A DNA stretch of 64,000 bases from Candidatus Blochmanniella camponoti (GTDB lineage Bacteria > Pseudomonadota > Gammaproteobacteria > Enterobacterales > Enterobacteriaceae), in the NCBI RefSeq assembly GCF_023585825.1, contig NZ_CP097751.1:124001-188000 (forward strand), written 5' to 3'. A model generated the notes under the pieces. That model had not been told where the DNA came from. It was given only the letters and a program-made list of their open reading frames with translations, and ran no database searches. This document shows positions 62,132 to 64,000 of the stretch, one piece after another (position 1 is the stretch's first letter; each line of letters starts with the position of its first letter). A program made the translations under genes and the position numbers.

Positions 62132-62213
62132 ATTATTTTTGTTTTTCTCGATAAAACATATACATTAAATATTTGTATTTCCTCATATTATAAACCAATA
62201 ATGCTACACTGAT

Positions 62214-64000
62214 TTACAGACGATCATAAATTAATATCATGATTAGTATCATAACTGCCCCTATGTTCATCGATATTATGTACCAACTGAGTTTACCATT
62301 TTCACTACATATCAAACCATTCTTAAGCCAACATAATAACGATACGATAACATTCACGATTACATCAATTGGATCAGAATAAGATAATTTTTTTGTTATA
62401 AATAAATATGGCTTTATAAATATCAATTTATAAAGCCAATCAAATCCCCATCCATAATAACATAACAATACTATATATCGTTCTACTACTTCTGTTACAC
62501 GAGGCCTAATAATCTGTCTTGTAATTATACGCAAAGAATCCATCCAAAAAATTGATGCCAACCAAATACCAAGCATTACTAAAATCCCCGATATTATTTC
62601 AAGATATATTTGACTATAATTATACACCTCGCCAACGTTAGTAATTATAGTATCTGTTAACAACGGTAATTTTATCCATCCACCAATAAACGTCGATAAC
62701 AATAACAATAAGATTAAGGGTAAATTTTGAGCAATTTTATTACATACACGTGGCTCTATTTTTTTTTCACCATGAAACACAACAAAAATCATTCGGAACG
62801 TATAAATAGGTGTTAAAAACATTCCTATTAATCCAGATAACAAGAAAAAATAATCATGATTAGTTAGTGTTTTTAACATGATCATTTCTTTTGAATAAAC
62901 TCCAGCAGTAATGATAGGCACTCCAGATAAAGATGCTCCACCTATTAAAAAACAAACATAAATTAAAGGTATAAATTTATATAACCCTCCCATCTTAAAA
63001 ATATTTTGTTCATATCTGCAAGCGTAAATTAATGAACCCGCAGATAAAAACAACAACGCTTTAAAAAAAGCATGTGTTACTAAATGAAACATAGCTGCAT
63101 CCCAATGTTGACCTCCGAGCGCTAAAAACATGTATCCTATTTGACTTATAGTAGAATATGCTAAAATTTTTTTAATATTGCTTTGAAATAACGCTGAACA
63201 ACTAAATAAAATCACAGTTAATGAACCAATAATACCGGTCAAATACAAAATACTTGGAGTCATTAAAAAAAATTTATTCATACGAATTATTAAATACACA
63301 CCAGAAGTGACCATAGTAGCTGCGTGAATCAATGCCGACACTGGGGTTGGACCAGCCATAGCGCTGGTTAACCAAGTTTGTAAGGGTAACTGAGCTGATT
63401 TACCTATTGCTCCAATAAGTAACATAACAGATATCCATGTGATATCATTAAAAATATGACACGATAAATATTTTAGTTCCAACGTTAGTAATTTACTAAA
63501 ACTCAAGGTATGATATTGATCATAAATCATGAATAACGCACATACCAAACATATGTCTCCAAAACGAGTAATAATAAATGCTTTCAAAGCTGCTATTCCA
63601 TTCTTAGAATCAGAATAGTAAAATCCAATTAATAAATAACTACACAGTCCTACGCCTTCCCATCCAAAATACATCAATAACAAATTATCTGAAAGCACCA
63701 AAAGCACCATATTTGCCATAAATAAATTAGTGTAAGCAAAAAAACGAGAATATCCTTCACATTCACTCATATACCAAGCGGCATATAAATGAATGATAAA
63801 TCCAACACCAATAATTACTGATAACATGATTAAGGACAACCCATCTAATCTAAGTGCTACAGTAATACATAAGGTATTAATAATAAACCAGGTCCAAAGT
63901 TCCTGTACAAACATAAAATTAACGTCATTACTGGAATTGCAATAAAAATTAAATATGACGTATATAGCAACCAACGCTGATACACCTACCGTGCCTACTC
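62214..64000 (-). CDS. nuoL: NADH-quinone oxidoreductase subunit L, 5' end outside window
   Basis: Distal proton-pumping subunit of complex I with the long lateral helix. The frame is open to the window end (VGTVGVSALVAIY aligns with E. coli VGSVGLAALVTAF), so the TTG at 63974 is internal and the start lies beyond 64000. Conserved GWEGVGLCSYLLIGFYY, KSAQLPLQTWLTSAMAGPTPVSALIHAATMV and KKILAYSTISQIGYM. The C-terminus SENGKLSWYIISMNIGAVM is complete. About 595 of about 613 residues are visible. Confidence 0.97.
   Translation of the reverse strand, partial: VGTVGVSALVAIYVIFNFYCNSSNDVNFMFVQELWTWFIINTLCITVALRLDGLSLIMLSVIIGVGFIIHLYAAWYMSECEGYSRFFAYTNLFMANMVLLVLSDNLLLMYFGWEGVGLCSYLLIGFYYSDSKNGIAALKAFIITRFGDICLVCALFMIYDQYHTLSFSKLLTLELKYLSCHIFNDITWISVMLLIGAIGKSAQLPLQTWLTSAMAGPTPVSALIHAATMVTSGVYLIIRMNKFFLMTPSILYLTGIIGSLTVILFSCSALFQSNIKKILAYSTISQIGYMFLALGGQHWDAAMFHLVTHAFFKALLFLSAGSLIYACRYEQNIFKMGGLYKFIPLIYVCFLIGGASLSGVPIITAGVYSKEMIMLKTLTNHDYFFLLSGLIGMFLTPIYTFRMIFVVFHGEKKIEPRVCNKIAQNLPLILLLLLSTFIGGWIKLPLLTDTIITNVGEVYNYSQIYLEIISGILVMLGIWLASIFWMDSLRIITRQIIRPRVTEVVERYIVLLCYYGWGFDWLYKLIFIKPYLFITKKLSYSDPIDVIVNVIVSLLCWLKNGLICSENGKLSWYIISMNIGAVMILIMILIYDRL

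Overview
The window reads as a piece of the reduced, strongly AT-rich chromosome of an insect-associated gamma-proteobacterial endosymbiont, most likely Candidatus Blochmannia (carpenter-ant symbiont) or a very close relative. I infer this from Enterobacterales-type proteins in largely E. coli-like gene order (the 40-51 minute segment, with the minCDE/dsbB and murJ/mdtH pieces moved in), from the low G+C composition judged by eye, from long eroded intergenic stretches, and from the retained gene set (complete his operon, NADH dehydrogenase I, class Ia ribonucleotide reductase, mannose-type PTS). I see no insertion sequence, prophage, CRISPR array or clear horizontally acquired gene.

Layout. 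1-6 kb: 3' part of sppA, gapA, dsbB, minCDE. 6-14 kb: tsaB, pabB, yoaE, the manXYZ permease operon, cspC. 14-23 kb: htpX, zwf, pykA, mepM, aspS. 23-31 kb: argS, murJ, mdtH, three tRNA genes (Ser-GGA, Ser-CGA, Asn-GTT), a gutQ-like arabinose-5-phosphate isomerase. 31-43 kb: tmaR (yeeX), sbcB, then hisGDCBHAFI and gnd. 43-51 kb: metG, folE, rplY, tRNA-Pro(GGG), ddlA, an OmpC/OmpF-type porin. 51-64 kb: gyrA, ubiG, nrdA-nrdB-yfaE, and nuoN, nuoM and the 3' part of nuoL.

How the genes fit together. ManXYZ imports and phosphorylates hexose; TmaR is the polar regulator of PTS enzyme I in E. coli. GapA and PykA (lower glycolysis) and Zwf and Gnd (oxidative pentose phosphate branch) use the carbon. 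The his operon makes histidine, plausibly for the host. FolE and PabB feed folate. MepM, MurJ, DdlA, GutQ, MinCDE and the porin maintain a real Gram-negative envelope and its division. UbiG and Nuo support aerobic respiration.

Most notable observations. (1) hisH is split by a frameshift exactly at an 11-A tract; adding one A restores a full-length protein with all catalytic residues, which suggests rescue by polymerase slippage. (2) A relic of the his attenuator leader peptide, M-L-I-Y-H-H-Y-P-D-stop, survives upstream of hisG behind a good promoter, with no attenuator hairpin left. (3) Several intergenic regions carry unusually long perfect palindromes (up to a 32-bp stem), including two back-to-back in the divergent aspS/argS region where a terminator is not expected. 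(4) The ddlA reading frame ends inside the antisense strand of tRNA-Pro. Product names come from recognising protein families by reading; no database search was run.
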